From Kribbella pratensis (GTDB lineage: Bacteria; Actinomycetota; Actinomycetes; Propionibacteriales; Kribbellaceae): a stretch of DNA of 64,000 nt. Under the pieces are notes generated by a model. It saw nothing but the letters and a program-made list of their open reading frames with translations. It made no database searches and was not told the DNA's origin. Positions within the stretch are counted from its first letter, which is position 1, and the number at the start of each line of letters is the position of its first letter. Shown in pieces: positions 16,430 to 25,062 of this stretch. The DNA is taken from assembly GCF_004365355.1 (NCBI RefSeq), contig NZ_SODP01000005.1, positions 186,001 through 250,000 on the forward strand, read 5' to 3'. The translations under genes and the position numbers were made by a program.

Positions 16430-18468
16430 ATCTTGTCCTTCGGGGATCGCGCGCTCGAGGTAGCCGCATCGGTCTTCGCGTCGTCGGCGGACGACTTGCT
16501 CCCGGAGGACTTCACCGAGGCGGTCGGCCGCGTCTGGGGACGAGTGTCCTCGTCGGCGAGGTCATCGAGCCGGAACTCGTCCACCTTCGTCGAATCCTTC
16601 GGCTCGTCCTCGTCGTCCGAGGCCTCAGCGCTCTTGGAGTCGGCAGTGTCGGCGGAGCCGTTCAGCGAACGCACAGGCGAATCGGCATCGGCCGGGCCGC
16701 CGGCGGTCTTGCTGGTCTTGTCAGCCAGGTCGGACGCGTCCTTCGGGTCGACGCGCAGCGCGGTGTCGATGCGGGTCTCGTCGACGCGCGCGTCGCCGGC
16801 GCCGATCCCGACGAACGGGCTCGCTCCGGTGAACGGTCCGTCCCCGTCGTCGTACGCCGAATCGCCCGTGAACGCACCGGACGCGCCGGACGTGCTCGAC
16901 GGCGCGTACTGACTCGCCGCCGGTGTGGCACCCGGGAACGGGTTGTCGTCGGCGCTGGATCCGGGCGCCGCCGAGTCGGCGGTCCCAGAGCCGGACGCGG
17001 ACTCCGTCTCACCAGCACCGACCGGCCCGTCGGCCGAGTCCGTAGCGCCAGACTTGAACGGGCTGTCGGCCGAGTCCCTGCCGCCGGAGTTGAACGGGCT
17101 CTCGCCCGCATCCGTCGTGCCGGAGTTGAACGGGCTGTCGGCGGAAGCGTTCGAGCCGGAGTTGAACGGGCTGTCGGTCGAGTCCGTCGTGCCGGAGTTG
17201 AACGGACTGTTGCCCTGGGCTGCTGAACCAGGGGTGAACGGGGTGTCCGACCGATCGGTGGCCGCGAAGGGGCTGCCGGTCGCCGAACCGGGGGCCGGGC
17301 TGAAGGGGCTGGCCGCCAGCGCGTCGTCCGCGCCGGCGCTAGCGCTGGTGCCGGCTCCACCAGTGGTGGGGCCGGTGTTCGGTCGGGCGAAAGGGTTGAC
17401 GTACGCCGGTGCCGCGGTCTCGGAGTCGAGCTCGGCCGCCTGGCGTGCGATGTTGCTGGCGATCTCGTTGAGCCCGGCGATCTGGGTGAGGATGCCGTCG
17501 CGGCGCTTCGCCAGCCGCTCGGTCTCGCGGGCGACGACGGTCCGGGACCGCTCCGCCTCGTCGGCCGCGTTCGCCAGCTCGGCCTCGGCGCGGGTCCGCG
17601 CGGTGGTGAGCAGCTGCTCGGCCTCGCGGCGAGCGCGGGACAGGGTCCGCTCGGCCGACTCCTCGGCCTCGGCGCGAATCTTGCGGGCCTGCTCGGTCGC
17701 CTCGGCCACCCGACGCTCGGACGCCTCGGCGGCCTCCTTCATCTGGGTGGTGAGACTGTCGGTGTCAGCCGCGATCTGCTGGTGCTTGTCGGCGAGCTCC
17801 TTGGCCTGCTGCTCGCGCTCGTCCGCCAGCCGCGCCCGCAGCGCCGCCGACTCGCGCTGGATCGCGGTCCGGATCTTCTCCGCCTCGTGCAGCGCGCCGT
17901 TCTTCAGCGTGCTCGCCTGCGACTCGGCGGTCAGCTGCAGCTGCTCGGCCTTCCGCCTCGCCGCCGCGAGCACCTCGGCCGCCTCGGTCTCCGCCGTACG
18001 CCGGACCTCCGCCGCGTCGCCCTCCGCGGTACGCCGCATGCTGTCGGCCTCGTTGAGCGCGACGGTCCGGATGTCCTCGGCCTCACGGTCACCGGTCGCC
18101 CGCGCCGCGGCTGCCTCCTTGGCCGCGTTCGCCCGAAGCTCCTCGGCCTCGCGCTTGGCCTCTTCGAGCGCCTCCGACGCCTGGTCCTGCGCGAGCCGGA
18201 GGATCTGCGCGGCCCGGTCGCCGAGTCCGGCGTACGACGGGTTGGCGCTGGCCTCGAGCTGGCGTCGCGTCTCCTCGAGCTGGTGCTGCAGCGGCGCGAC
18301 ACTCTGCTGGAGCTCGTCGGCGCGGTTACGCGCCTGGACGAGTTGCATCTCCAGCGCGCGAACATAGTCGTCCACCGCCTGTTTGTCGTACCCACGACGG
18401 CTGACCGGGAAGCCCCCGGCCGCGGTCGCCGTGCGGTCGAAGAACGGCAGGCTCGACTCGTCAGGCAT
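16426..18468 (-). CDS. DivIVA-domain Scy/FilP-like coiled-coil polarity protein
   Basis: A 680-residue filament-type protein. Residues 20-40 (FPVSRRGYDKQAVDDYV) are the DivIVA-like N-terminal motif; residues about 38-345 are an almost uninterrupted Glu/Ala/Arg coiled coil; residues about 413-472 hold five 12-residue repeats (SPFNSGTTDSAD type), followed by a disordered acidic Ser/Asp-rich tail ending SPKDKM. In Streptomyces, Scy and FilP organise polar growth with DivIVA and lie near acyl-CoA mutase-linked genes, as here (known from Streptomyces; recalled, not computed). ATG 18468 is preceded by GGGAG. The SPFNSG repeats are unusual for the family. Confidence 0.85.
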   Translation of the reverse strand: MPDESSLPFFDRTATAAGGFPVSRRGYDKQAVDDYVRALEMQLVQARNRADELQQSVAPLQHQLEETRRQLEASANPSYAGLGDRAAQILRLAQDQASEALEEAKREAEELRANAAKEAAAARATGDREAEDIRTVALNEADSMRRTAEGDAAEVRRTAETEAAEVLAAARRKAEQLQLTAESQASTLKNGALHEAEKIRTAIQRESAALRARLADEREQQAKELADKHQQIAADTDSLTTQMKEAAEASERRVAEATEQARKIRAEAEESAERTLSRARREAEQLLTTARTRAEAELANAADEAERSRTVVARETERLAKRRDGILTQIAGLNEIASNIARQAAELDSETAAPAYVNPFARPNTGPTTGGAGTSASAGADDALAASPFSPAPGSATGSPFAATDRSDTPFTPGSAAQGNSPFNSGTTDSTDSPFNSGSNASADSPFNSGTTDAGESPFNSGGRDSADSPFKSGATDSADGPVGAGETESASGSGTADSAAPGSSADDNPFPGATPAASQYAPSSTSGASGAFTGDSAYDDGDGPFTGASPFVGIGAGDARVDETRIDTALRVDPKDASDLADKTSKTAGGPADADSPVRSLNGSADTADSKSAEASDDEDEPKDSTKVDEFRLDDLADEDTRPQTRPTASVKSSGSKSSADDAKTDAATSSARSPKDKM
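17051..17230. repeat. Five 36-bp tandem repeats in the Scy-like gene
   Basis: Units start at 17051, 17087, 17123, 17159 and 17195 and share the core TTGAACGG(G/A)CTGT. On the minus strand each encodes a 12-residue unit beginning SPF(N/K)SG. A degenerate sixth unit follows at about 17231. Confidence 0.85.
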
Positions 18469-18562
18469 CTCCCGAGATTCCCTTCTGGCGGCTCAGCGTG
18501 AATCCCCCACCATAAGCCTGTCAGAACCCACCCGAAACCAGCCAATCGAGCGCTGTGGACAA

Positions 18563-19894
18563 CTACCTGTTGCGGAAGCGATTAATCCCGGCGAGATGCT
18601 GCTCCCGCAAAGCAGGATCGCGGACGCCGAGGCCTTCGGTCGGGGCGAGGGTGAGGACGCCGACCTTGCCCTGGTGGAGGTTGCGATGGACGTCGTACGC
18701 CGCCTGCGCGGTGTCCTCGAGCGAATAGACCTTGCTGACCGTCGGATGCACCATTCCGCGGGCGATCAGCCGGTTGGCCTCCCAGGCCTCGCGGTAATTG
18801 GCGAAATGCGAGCCGATGATTCGCTTCAAGTTCATCCACAGGTACCGGTTGTCGTACTCGTGCATGAATCCGGACGTCGACGCGCAGGTCACGATCGTCC
18901 CGCCGCGTCGCGCGACGTACACCGAGGCTCCGAAGGTCTCCCGCCCCGGGTGCTCGAACACGATGTCCGGGTCGTCCCCGCCGGTCAGCTCGCGGATCCG
19001 CGCCCCGAACCGCTTCCATTCCTTCTGGTCCTGGGTGTGCTCGTCCTTCCAGAACTTGTACCCCTCGGCGGACCGGTCGATGATCAGCGACGCTCCCATC
19101 GCCCGGCAGATCTCCGCTTTCTCCGGCGACGACACCACGCAGACCGGGATCGCGCCGCCGTTCAGCGCGAACTGCGTCGCGTACGAGCCCAGTCCGCCGG
19201 ACGCGCCCCAGATGAGTACGACGTCGCCCTGCTTCATGTTGGCGCCGTTCGCCGACACCAGTTGCCGGTACGCCGTGCTGTTCACCAGCCCCGGCGACGC
19301 AGCCTCCTCCCACGTGAGGTGGGCCGGCTTCGGCATCAGCTGGTTCGACTTCACCAGCGCGAGCTCCGCGAGACCGCCGAAGTTCGTCTCGAATCCCCAG
19401 ATCCGCTGCTCGGAGTCGAGCATCGTGTCGTTGTGTCCGTCGGGCGATTCCAATTCGACCGACAGGCAGTGCGCGACCACCTCGTCGCCCGGCTTCCACG
19501 CGTTCACGCCGGGCCCGGTCCGCAGTACGACGCCGGCCAGGTCGGAGCCGACCACGTGGTACGGCAGGTCGTGGCGGGCGGTCAGCGGCGACAGCTTCCC
19601 GTACCGCTTCAAGAAGGAGAACGTCGACACCGGCTCGAAGATCGAGGTCCACACGGTGTTGTAGTTGATCGCGCTCGCCATCACCGCGACCAGTGCCTCA
19701 CCCGGCCCGAGCTCGGGCGTCGGCACGTCGTCCAGGTGCAGACTCTTCCGCGGATCCTTCTCCTTGGTCTCCAGCCCCTCGAACATGCCCGCCTCATCGG
19801 CATGCACGGTGATCCCGCGGTAGTGCTCCGGTACGTCGAGCTCGCCGACGGCGCCGGTGTCGCCGGACAAGATCGCTTCGAGGATCTGCTTCAC
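18563..19894 (-). CDS. ccr: Crotonyl-CoA carboxylase/reductase
   Basis: A 443-residue NADPH-dependent medium-chain-reductase-fold enzyme that reductively carboxylates crotonyl-CoA to ethylmalonyl-CoA. The NADPH loop is WGASGGLGS (229-237). With GTG 19894 as start, N79, F168, E169 and H363 line up with the four CO2-pocket residues described for the Kitasatospora enzyme (81/170/171/365) at a constant offset of two, so it should carboxylate rather than merely reduce. GTG 19894 has AGGAGGT 6 nt upstream; an upstream in-frame ATG at 19927 lacks this. Neighbouring epimerase, thiolase, MeaB and mutase genes place it in C4 acyl-CoA metabolism and extender-unit supply. Confidence 0.95.
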   Translation of the reverse strand: MKQILEAILSGDTGAVGELDVPEHYRGITVHADEAGMFEGLETKEKDPRKSLHLDDVPTPELGPGEALVAVMASAINYNTVWTSIFEPVSTFSFLKRYGKLSPLTARHDLPYHVVGSDLAGVVLRTGPGVNAWKPGDEVVAHCLSVELESPDGHNDTMLDSEQRIWGFETNFGGLAELALVKSNQLMPKPAHLTWEEAASPGLVNSTAYRQLVSANGANMKQGDVVLIWGASGGLGSYATQFALNGGAIPVCVVSSPEKAEICRAMGASLIIDRSAEGYKFWKDEHTQDQKEWKRFGARIRELTGGDDPDIVFEHPGRETFGASVYVARRGGTIVTCASTSGFMHEYDNRYLWMNLKRIIGSHFANYREAWEANRLIARGMVHPTVSKVYSLEDTAQAAYDVHRNLHQGKVGVLTLAPTEGLGVRDPALREQHLAGINRFRNR

Positions 19895-20048
19895 GGAAGT
19901 ACCTCCTGCAACGGCGGCCAAGGTCAACGCAGTGAGCGGAACTTACCGCTGAGTATGCACGCCTGGCTGTGCGCTGTAACACAGCGAGCGACGGGTGAGA
20001 CGACCGTCACTTCAGCAGTCCACCGTTGTCAGTGGTCTTACCCGCCGA

Positions 20049-20960
20049 CTAGCGCAGCCGGGTGGACAACCGGACCTGGGTGAAGTCGTCGCCGGAGCGC
20101 AGCTGGACCAGATCGCAGAGCTGGTTCGCCAGCCAGACGCCCCGCCCGCCGAGGCCGTCGAGCGGCGGCAGCACGCGCCCGACCAGCAGGTCGTCGATCC
20201 GGCCGCGGTCGGTCACATCGCAGATCAATGACCGGTCCGCGATCCAGACCGCCAGCGCGCCACGGCCGCCGCCGAACCGGATGCTGTTCGTGCAGATCTC
20301 GTGCAACGCCAGCGCCAGGTCCTCGAGCCGATCGCGCGACACCCCGTGCGACGAGGCCTGACCGCCGACCCATTGCCGCACCTGGCCGAGCTCGTCCGGG
20401 CCGAACTCCCACCTCTCGGCGCGATCCGGTACGTCGTCGAGCGCCGTCCGGAACGACTTGTCCGCAAGGGCTTCCATGCCGCTCTGGCCGGCATGAGTCG
20501 AGGTCGGGTCGATGCCGACCGACGCCTCGTACGCACAGCAGAGCTGGAACGAACGATCCGCGGCGAAAGCGATATCGCTCAACGCCTCGTGCAGGAGGAC
20601 CTCGTCGTACTCCGCGGTGCTCCGGCCCGGGTACGCGGCCTCGCCGAGACCCCGCACCGGTCGGCCGGGCTCCTGCTCGAGGATGCCGCGCCAGAACGGG
20701 ATCAGCCGCGCAGGGTTGCCCCCGGCAACGGTCGCGTCGACGACGGTCACCTCGGAGTACTCCGAGGCCAGGGCGTCACGCAGTACCGCAGTCCGCTCCG
20801 GTGGGAGCACGGCCACGACCCTTTCCCCCGCCGCCAGCCCCTCGCGTACGAACGCAACCGCGCGCAGCACGAACTCCTCGTCCGTTCCGTGGACGAAGGC
20901 GTCGTGCTTGAACCCGGCCGGCGCACCGTGCAAGGAGTCGGTGGCGCTGTCCTTCAGCAC
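20049..20960 (-). CDS. MEDS-domain / RsbW-like anti-sigma regulatory protein
   Basis: A 303-residue protein combining an N-terminal MEDS domain (about 15-160; FVREGLAAGERVVAVLPPE, RGLGEAAYPGRS) and a C-terminal HATPase_c_2 domain (about 175-300) with N-box ALHEICTNSIRFGGG and G-box LGGRGVWLANQLCD. Such fusions occur in actinobacterial stress-sigma partner-switching networks, where the ATPase domain acts as an anti-sigma kinase. GTG 20960 lacks a clear ribosome site; TACTCT 6 nt upstream would give a leaderless transcript. No sigma or anti-anti-sigma gene is adjacent, so it is an orphan module. Confidence 0.82.
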   Translation of the reverse strand: MLKDSATDSLHGAPAGFKHDAFVHGTDEEFVLRAVAFVREGLAAGERVVAVLPPERTAVLRDALASEYSEVTVVDATVAGGNPARLIPFWRGILEQEPGRPVRGLGEAAYPGRSTAEYDEVLLHEALSDIAFAADRSFQLCCAYEASVGIDPTSTHAGQSGMEALADKSFRTALDDVPDRAERWEFGPDELGQVRQWVGGQASSHGVSRDRLEDLALALHEICTNSIRFGGGRGALAVWIADRSLICDVTDRGRIDDLLVGRVLPPLDGLGGRGVWLANQLCDLVQLRSGDDFTQVRLSTRLR

Positions 20961-21023
20961 CTGAACAGAGTAGTCCGCCGACCGGACCGAGGAGGGGCTC
21001 AGCGCGCGCCGTCACCGACTGTT

Positions 21024-21443
21024 CTACGCCGGTGGCTCAACGAGTTCGACCAGGACGCCGCCGGCCGACTTCGGGTGAACAAAATTCACTCGCGATCCGG
21101 CCGTGCCGCGCCGTGGTTCGTCGTACAGCAGGCGGGCGCCGCGTTCGCGCAGTACTTCGGAGACTGCGTCGAGGTCGCTGACCCGGTAGGCGAGCTGCTG
21201 GATGCCGGGACCGCGCTGGTCGAGGAACTTCGCGATCGGGGACGCGTCCGACAACGGGGCCAGCAACTGGATCGACGAACCCGAGTCGCCGACCGCGAGC
21301 ATCGCCTCGCGGACGCCCTGCTCCTCGTTGATCTCCTCGTGGGCGACCGTCATGCCGAACACATCCGCGTAGTACCGGACGGCCTCGTCGAAGTCGGCGA
21401 CCGCGATGCCGACATGGTCGATCGCGTCGAACAGCTGATCCAT
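21024..21443 (-). CDS. mce: Methylmalonyl-CoA/ethylmalonyl-CoA epimerase
   Basis: A 139-residue vicinal-oxygen-chelate (glyoxalase-fold) epimerase. IDHVGIAVADFDEAVRYY begins the first module with the metal His; IQQLAYRVSDLDAV begins the second; the terminal VELVEPP supplies the metal Glu. It interconverts 2S and 2R methylmalonyl-CoA and often ethylmalonyl-CoA. ATG 21443 starts precisely at the conserved fold although the frame is open to 21737. It is divergent from the thiolase gene, with Ccr, MeaB and IcmA nearby. Confidence 0.92.
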   Translation of the reverse strand: MDQLFDAIDHVGIAVADFDEAVRYYADVFGMTVAHEEINEEQGVREAMLAVGDSGSSIQLLAPLSDASPIAKFLDQRGPGIQQLAYRVSDLDAVSEVLRERGARLLYDEPRRGTAGSRVNFVHPKSAGGVLVELVEPPA

Positions 21444-21567
21444 CCCGCCAGCGTGGCGCAAACCCCCATCGAGTGGCCATCGAAAGTGGCAGAGGGCACG
21501 ATCCGTGTGACCCGTCTGACGCGTCCGACCAGCGGCGTACCAGTGCCGCCGCAGGTATCGTGACGAT

Positions 21568-22782
21568 ATGTCTGACACGCGGAACACCACCGTTATCGTC
21601 GCCGGCGCGCGGACCCCGATCGGGCGGCTGCTGGGCGGACTCAAAGGCTTCACCGGCGCCGAGCTCGGCGGCTTCGCGATCAAGGGCGCGCTGGACAAGG
21701 CCGGCGTCGCGCCGGACCAGGTCGAGTACGTGATCATGGGCCAGGTGCTGCAGGCCGGCGGTGGTCAGATCACCGCCCGCCAGGCCGCGGTCAAGGGCGG
21801 CATCCCGATGGACGTTCCGGCCATCACGATCAACAAGGTCTGCCTGTCCGGGCTGAACGCGATCGCGCTCGCCGACCAGCTGATCCGCGCCGGCGAGTAC
21901 GAGATCGTCGTGGCCGGCGGCATGGAATCGATGACGAACGCGCCGCACCTGCTGCCGAAGTCCCGCGAGGGCTTCAAGTACGGCGACGTGCCGCTGGTGG
22001 ACTCGATGGCGTACGACGGCCTGTGGGACGCGTTCACCGATCAGGCCATGGGCGCGCTGACCGACCAGAAGAACAACGCGGACGAGAAGCTGAGCCGCGA
22101 GGAGCAGGACGAGTTCAGTGCTCGCTCGCACCAGCGCGCCGCGGAGGCCTGGAAGAACGGCGTGTTCGCCGACGAGGTCGTGCCGGTCGAGGTGCCGCAG
22201 CGCAAGGGTGACCCGCTGGTGGTCGACGCCGACGAAGGCGTCCGCGGCGACACCTCCGTCGAGGTGCTGGCCAAGCTCCGGCCCGCGTTCGGCAAGGACG
22301 GCACGATCACGGCCGGCTCGGCATCGCAGATCTCCGACGGCGGCTGTGCTGTCGTCGTGATGAGCAAGGCGAAGGCCGAGGAGCTCGGGCTCAGCTGGAT
22401 CGCCGAGATCGGTGCGCACGGCTCGGTCGCCGGACCGGACTCGACGTTGCAGAGCCAGCCGGCCAACGCGATCGCCAAGGCCTGCAAGAAGGAAGGCATC
22501 GAGCCCGCCGACCTCGACCTGATCGAGATCAACGAGGCCTTCGCCGCGGTCGGTATCGCGTCCGCGCGCGAGCTGAACGTCAGCGAGGACAAGGTCAACG
22601 TGAACGGCGGCGCGATCGCGCTCGGCCACCCGATCGGGATGTCCGGCGCCCGGCTCGTCCTGCACCTGGCGCTCGAGCTGAACCGCCGCGGCGGTGGCGT
22701 CGGGGCGGCCGCGCTGTGCGGTGGCGGCGGCCAGGGCGACGCGCTGATCGTCCGGGTTCCGCAGCAGCCGGCCCAGAGCTGA
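21568..22782 (+). CDS. Acetyl-CoA C-acetyltransferase (thiolase)
   Basis: A 404-residue biosynthetic-type thiolase condensing two acetyl-CoA to acetoacetyl-CoA. The nucleophile is C92 (NKVCLSGLNAIA); the base motif GGAIALGHPIGMSGAR and the C-terminal ALCGGGGQGDA with the second catalytic Cys are present. Length is typical. It supplies the C4 skeleton that the neighbouring Ccr can turn into ethylmalonyl-CoA and IcmA can rearrange. The 52-bp gap to meaB consists of short degenerate repeats. Confidence 0.95.
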   Translation: MSDTRNTTVIVAGARTPIGRLLGGLKGFTGAELGGFAIKGALDKAGVAPDQVEYVIMGQVLQAGGGQITARQAAVKGGIPMDVPAITINKVCLSGLNAIALADQLIRAGEYEIVVAGGMESMTNAPHLLPKSREGFKYGDVPLVDSMAYDGLWDAFTDQAMGALTDQKNNADEKLSREEQDEFSARSHQRAAEAWKNGVFADEVVPVEVPQRKGDPLVVDADEGVRGDTSVEVLAKLRPAFGKDGTITAGSASQISDGGCAVVVMSKAKAEELGLSWIAEIGAHGSVAGPDSTLQSQPANAIAKACKKEGIEPADLDLIEINEAFAAVGIASARELNVSEDKVNVNGGAIALGHPIGMSGARLVLHLALELNRRGGGVGAAALCGGGGQGDALIVRVPQQPAQS

Positions 22783-22828
22783 CTGAGCTGACCCAGAGCT
22801 GACCCAGAGCCGACACAGAGCTGACAGA
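22772..22828. repeat. Short degenerate tandem repeat between thiolase and meaB
   Basis: CAGAGCTGACCC-like 9-12-bp units recur about five times (22772-22828), straddling the thiolase stop. They leave meaB without an obvious Shine-Dalgarno sequence. Confidence 0.6.
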
Positions 22829-22834
22829 CACCTG

Positions 22835-23791
22835 ATGCCACGACGTACTCCGCCGGTCGGTGAGCTGGTCGAGCGCGCCCGCGAGGAGGACTCGCGGGCG
22901 GTCGCCCGGCTGATCTCGCTGGTCGAGGACGAGTCCCCGCTGCTGCGCGAGGTGATGGCCGCGCTCGCGCCGCATGCCGGGCACGCCCACATCGTCGGCA
23001 TCACGGGCTCGCCCGGCGTCGGCAAATCCACCTCGACGTCCGCGCTGGTTTCGGCGTACCGCGAGACCGGCAAGCGCGTCGGCGTACTCGCGGTGGACCC
23101 GTCGTCACCGTTCTCCGGTGGTGCGCTGCTGGGGGACCGGGTCCGGATGCAGGATCACGCGACCGACCGTGGCGTGTTCATCCGGTCGATGGCTTCGCGC
23201 GGGCATCTCGGCGGGCTGTCGTGGTCGACACCGCAAGCGCTGCGCGTGCTGGACGCGGCCGGGTTCGACGTGGTGCTGGTGGAGACGGTCGGGGTCGGGC
23301 AGTCCGAGGTCGAGATCGCCGGTATGGCGGACACGACGCTGGTCCTGCTGGCGCCCGGGATGGGCGACGGCATCCAAGCGGCCAAGGCCGGGATCCTCGA
23401 GGTCGGCGACATCTACGTGGTGAACAAGGCGGACCGCGACGGCGTCCAGTCGGTCACGCGTGACCTGCGGTCGATGCTTGCGCTGGCCGAGCGGGCCGAG
23501 GGCGCCTGGACGCCGCCGATCCTGAAGACGGTTGCCTCCCGCAATGAAGGCGTCGCCGAGGTGGTGCAGGCGATCGAGGACAGGCTGGTCTGGATGCGCG
23601 GGAACGGCGTCCTCACCGAGCGCCGGCAGTCCCGGGCCAGGGACGAGATCGAGGCGATCGCGACGACGGCGCTGCGGGCCCGGTTCGCGCACCTGCACGG
23701 CGACGCGCGGCTCGACGTCCTGGCGGCCAAGGTCGCGGACGGCGGCACCGACCCGTATTCTGCGGCGGACGAGCTGATCGCGGCATTGTGA
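22835..23791 (+). CDS. meaB: MeaB-type G-protein chaperone of acyl-CoA mutase
   Basis: A 318-residue MeaB/ArgK GTPase. P-loop GSPGVGKST is at 58-66, followed by AVDPSSPFSGGALLGDRVRM (switch I), VETVGVGQSEV (switch II) and NKAD base recognition. MeaB proteins gate adenosylcobalamin loading and protect B12-dependent acyl-CoA mutases from inactivation. The likely client in this window is the IcmA-like mutase at 28815. ATG 22835 lacks a good ribosome site, so translation may depend on the upstream thiolase message. Confidence 0.94.
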   Translation: MPRRTPPVGELVERAREEDSRAVARLISLVEDESPLLREVMAALAPHAGHAHIVGITGSPGVGKSTSTSALVSAYRETGKRVGVLAVDPSSPFSGGALLGDRVRMQDHATDRGVFIRSMASRGHLGGLSWSTPQALRVLDAAGFDVVLVETVGVGQSEVEIAGMADTTLVLLAPGMGDGIQAAKAGILEVGDIYVVNKADRDGVQSVTRDLRSMLALAERAEGAWTPPILKTVASRNEGVAEVVQAIEDRLVWMRGNGVLTERRQSRARDEIEAIATTALRARFAHLHGDARLDVLAAKVADGGTDPYSAADELIAAL

Positions 23792-24012
23792 CGTCGGTCT
23801 CGCTGTGGAACAGTCGACCACACAGTGTCACAATGTGTCTTTGCTTTCCGTTCACCGGATGTTGTGCCGAATTCGGGCAAATGCCCCAGGATTTCCGCTG
23901 CCGGGACCGGCGGGCGTCTCAGGGCGGCGCGCCGGGAGCCACCTTGCCCCCGAATCCGTTACAGAATAGAACTTGTAGCTGGTGAGCATGTGCGGTGGGC
24001 TGTGTTCAGTCA

Positions 24013-24042
24013 GTGACAATTGGTGACGGTCCGTGATACAAA
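24013..24042 (+). promoter_or_regulatory. Candidate promoter of the small membrane protein
   Basis: GTGACA (24013-24018) and TACAAA (24037-24042) are 18 bp apart within an AT-richer part of the 295-bp gap after meaB. The rest of that gap (23792-24012) shows no gene or hairpin I trust. Confidence 0.45.
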
Positions 24043-24086
24043 TTCCAACACAGTCGACCGAGTGGTTAGGAACAAGGAGTGGCGAC

Positions 24087-24245
24087 ATGCCGAAGAAGCT
24101 GTTGATCTGGTCGCTCATCGCCTTTGCCGGCTTCTATCTCTTCACTCAGCCGGCGAACGCCGCCGACGCGGTGGGAGGCGCGTTCTCGGCCGTCGGTGAC
24201 GCGTTCCAGAGCGTCATCACCTTCCTGACCGCGCTGTTCAGCTGA
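24087..24245 (+). CDS. Small secreted or membrane-anchored hydrophobic protein
   Basis: A 52-residue protein: Lys-Lys followed by a hydrophobic segment (LLIWSLIAFAGFYLFTQ), then an ANAADA cleavage-like site, then a second amphipathic hydrophobic stretch ending FLTALFS. ATG 24087 has AAGGAG with 7-nt spacing and a promoter upstream, which argues it is real. It could be a single-pass membrane peptide or an exported 27-residue peptide. Similar tiny proteins occur in actinobacteria without known function. Confidence 0.7.
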   Translation: MPKKLLIWSLIAFAGFYLFTQPANAADAVGGAFSAVGDAFQSVITFLTALFS

Positions 24246-24333
24246 TCTGCTGTCCTAGTGTCCCGTTGCGAGCGATCGTGCGGGACACTTGGCTGTACGG
24301 GGTCACACAACAGCGCGCCAGGGGAGTGAGTGG

Positions 24334-25062
24334 ATGGCCGGAATAGGCGTGTTCCGGATCTTCGACCCGAAGGTCCGGCGCCACCTGATCTCGGACGAGG
24401 GCGAGGTCGTCATCGACGAGGTTCGGCAGCACTGGGTGGTGTATTCGGTGCCGATGCTCGAGGTTGCGCTGGCGGCCGCCCTGCTGCTGACGATGGCCAC
24501 CACCACGATCGGTGTGCAGCCGGTGCTGCTGGCGATCGTGCTGGTGTTGCTGGCACACGCCTTCTGGCAGTTCCTCACCCACCACCGGGACCGTTTCGTG
24601 GTCACCAACATGCGGGTGATGCGGATCCGCGGCGTCTTCTCCCAGACCGTCGCGACCACCCCGATCGCCAGGGTCCTGGACATCACGCTGAAGAAGCCGA
24701 TCATCGGCCGGGTGCTGGGCTACGGCCACTTCGTCTTCGAGTCGGCCGCGCAGGATCAGGGCTTCCGTGAGATCAGGTGGGTCAGCCGGCCCGACGACCG
24801 CGACCTGACCATCCAGCGCGTCATCCAGCGCACCGGACTGCGCGCGTCGGCGAGCGTCGACGTACTGCAGGGCGACGAGGACTCCGACGACGACGGCACC
24901 GGTCCGATCGGGATGGACTCAGCGCAAGAGGTCGGCGGCGCTTATGCCCCGGTCACGGCGACCACCAAGACCACCACCCCCGAGGCGCGCCCCGCCCCGT
25001 CGTCCGGCGGCGCCAAGTCGATCTTCAACAGCGAACGCGGCAACTGGAGCGACGAGGACTAG
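24334..25062 (+). CDS. Bacterial PH-domain (DUF304/YdbS-like) membrane protein
   Basis: A 242-residue protein with a short cytosolic lead, two membrane segments (about 38-76) and a bacterial PH domain beginning HRDRFVVTNMRVMRIRGVFSQ (about 87-107) and continuing to residue 165. The C-terminus is acidic and disordered (GDEDSDDDGTG...). ATG 24334 has GGGGAG 7 nt before it. Role unknown; bPH2 proteins are envelope-associated. Its TAG is immediately followed on the other strand by the stop of the ECF sigma gene. Confidence 0.82.
   Translation: MAGIGVFRIFDPKVRRHLISDEGEVVIDEVRQHWVVYSVPMLEVALAAALLLTMATTTIGVQPVLLAIVLVLLAHAFWQFLTHHRDRFVVTNMRVMRIRGVFSQTVATTPIARVLDITLKKPIIGRVLGYGHFVFESAAQDQGFREIRWVSRPDDRDLTIQRVIQRTGLRASASVDVLQGDEDSDDDGTGPIGMDSAQEVGGAYAPVTATTKTTTPEARPAPSSGGAKSIFNSERGNWSDED

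Noticed and set aside
22772..22828. Insertion-sequence end or attachment site after the thiolase
   Set aside because: Short degenerate direct repeats only; no inverted termini, target duplication or transposase/integrase.
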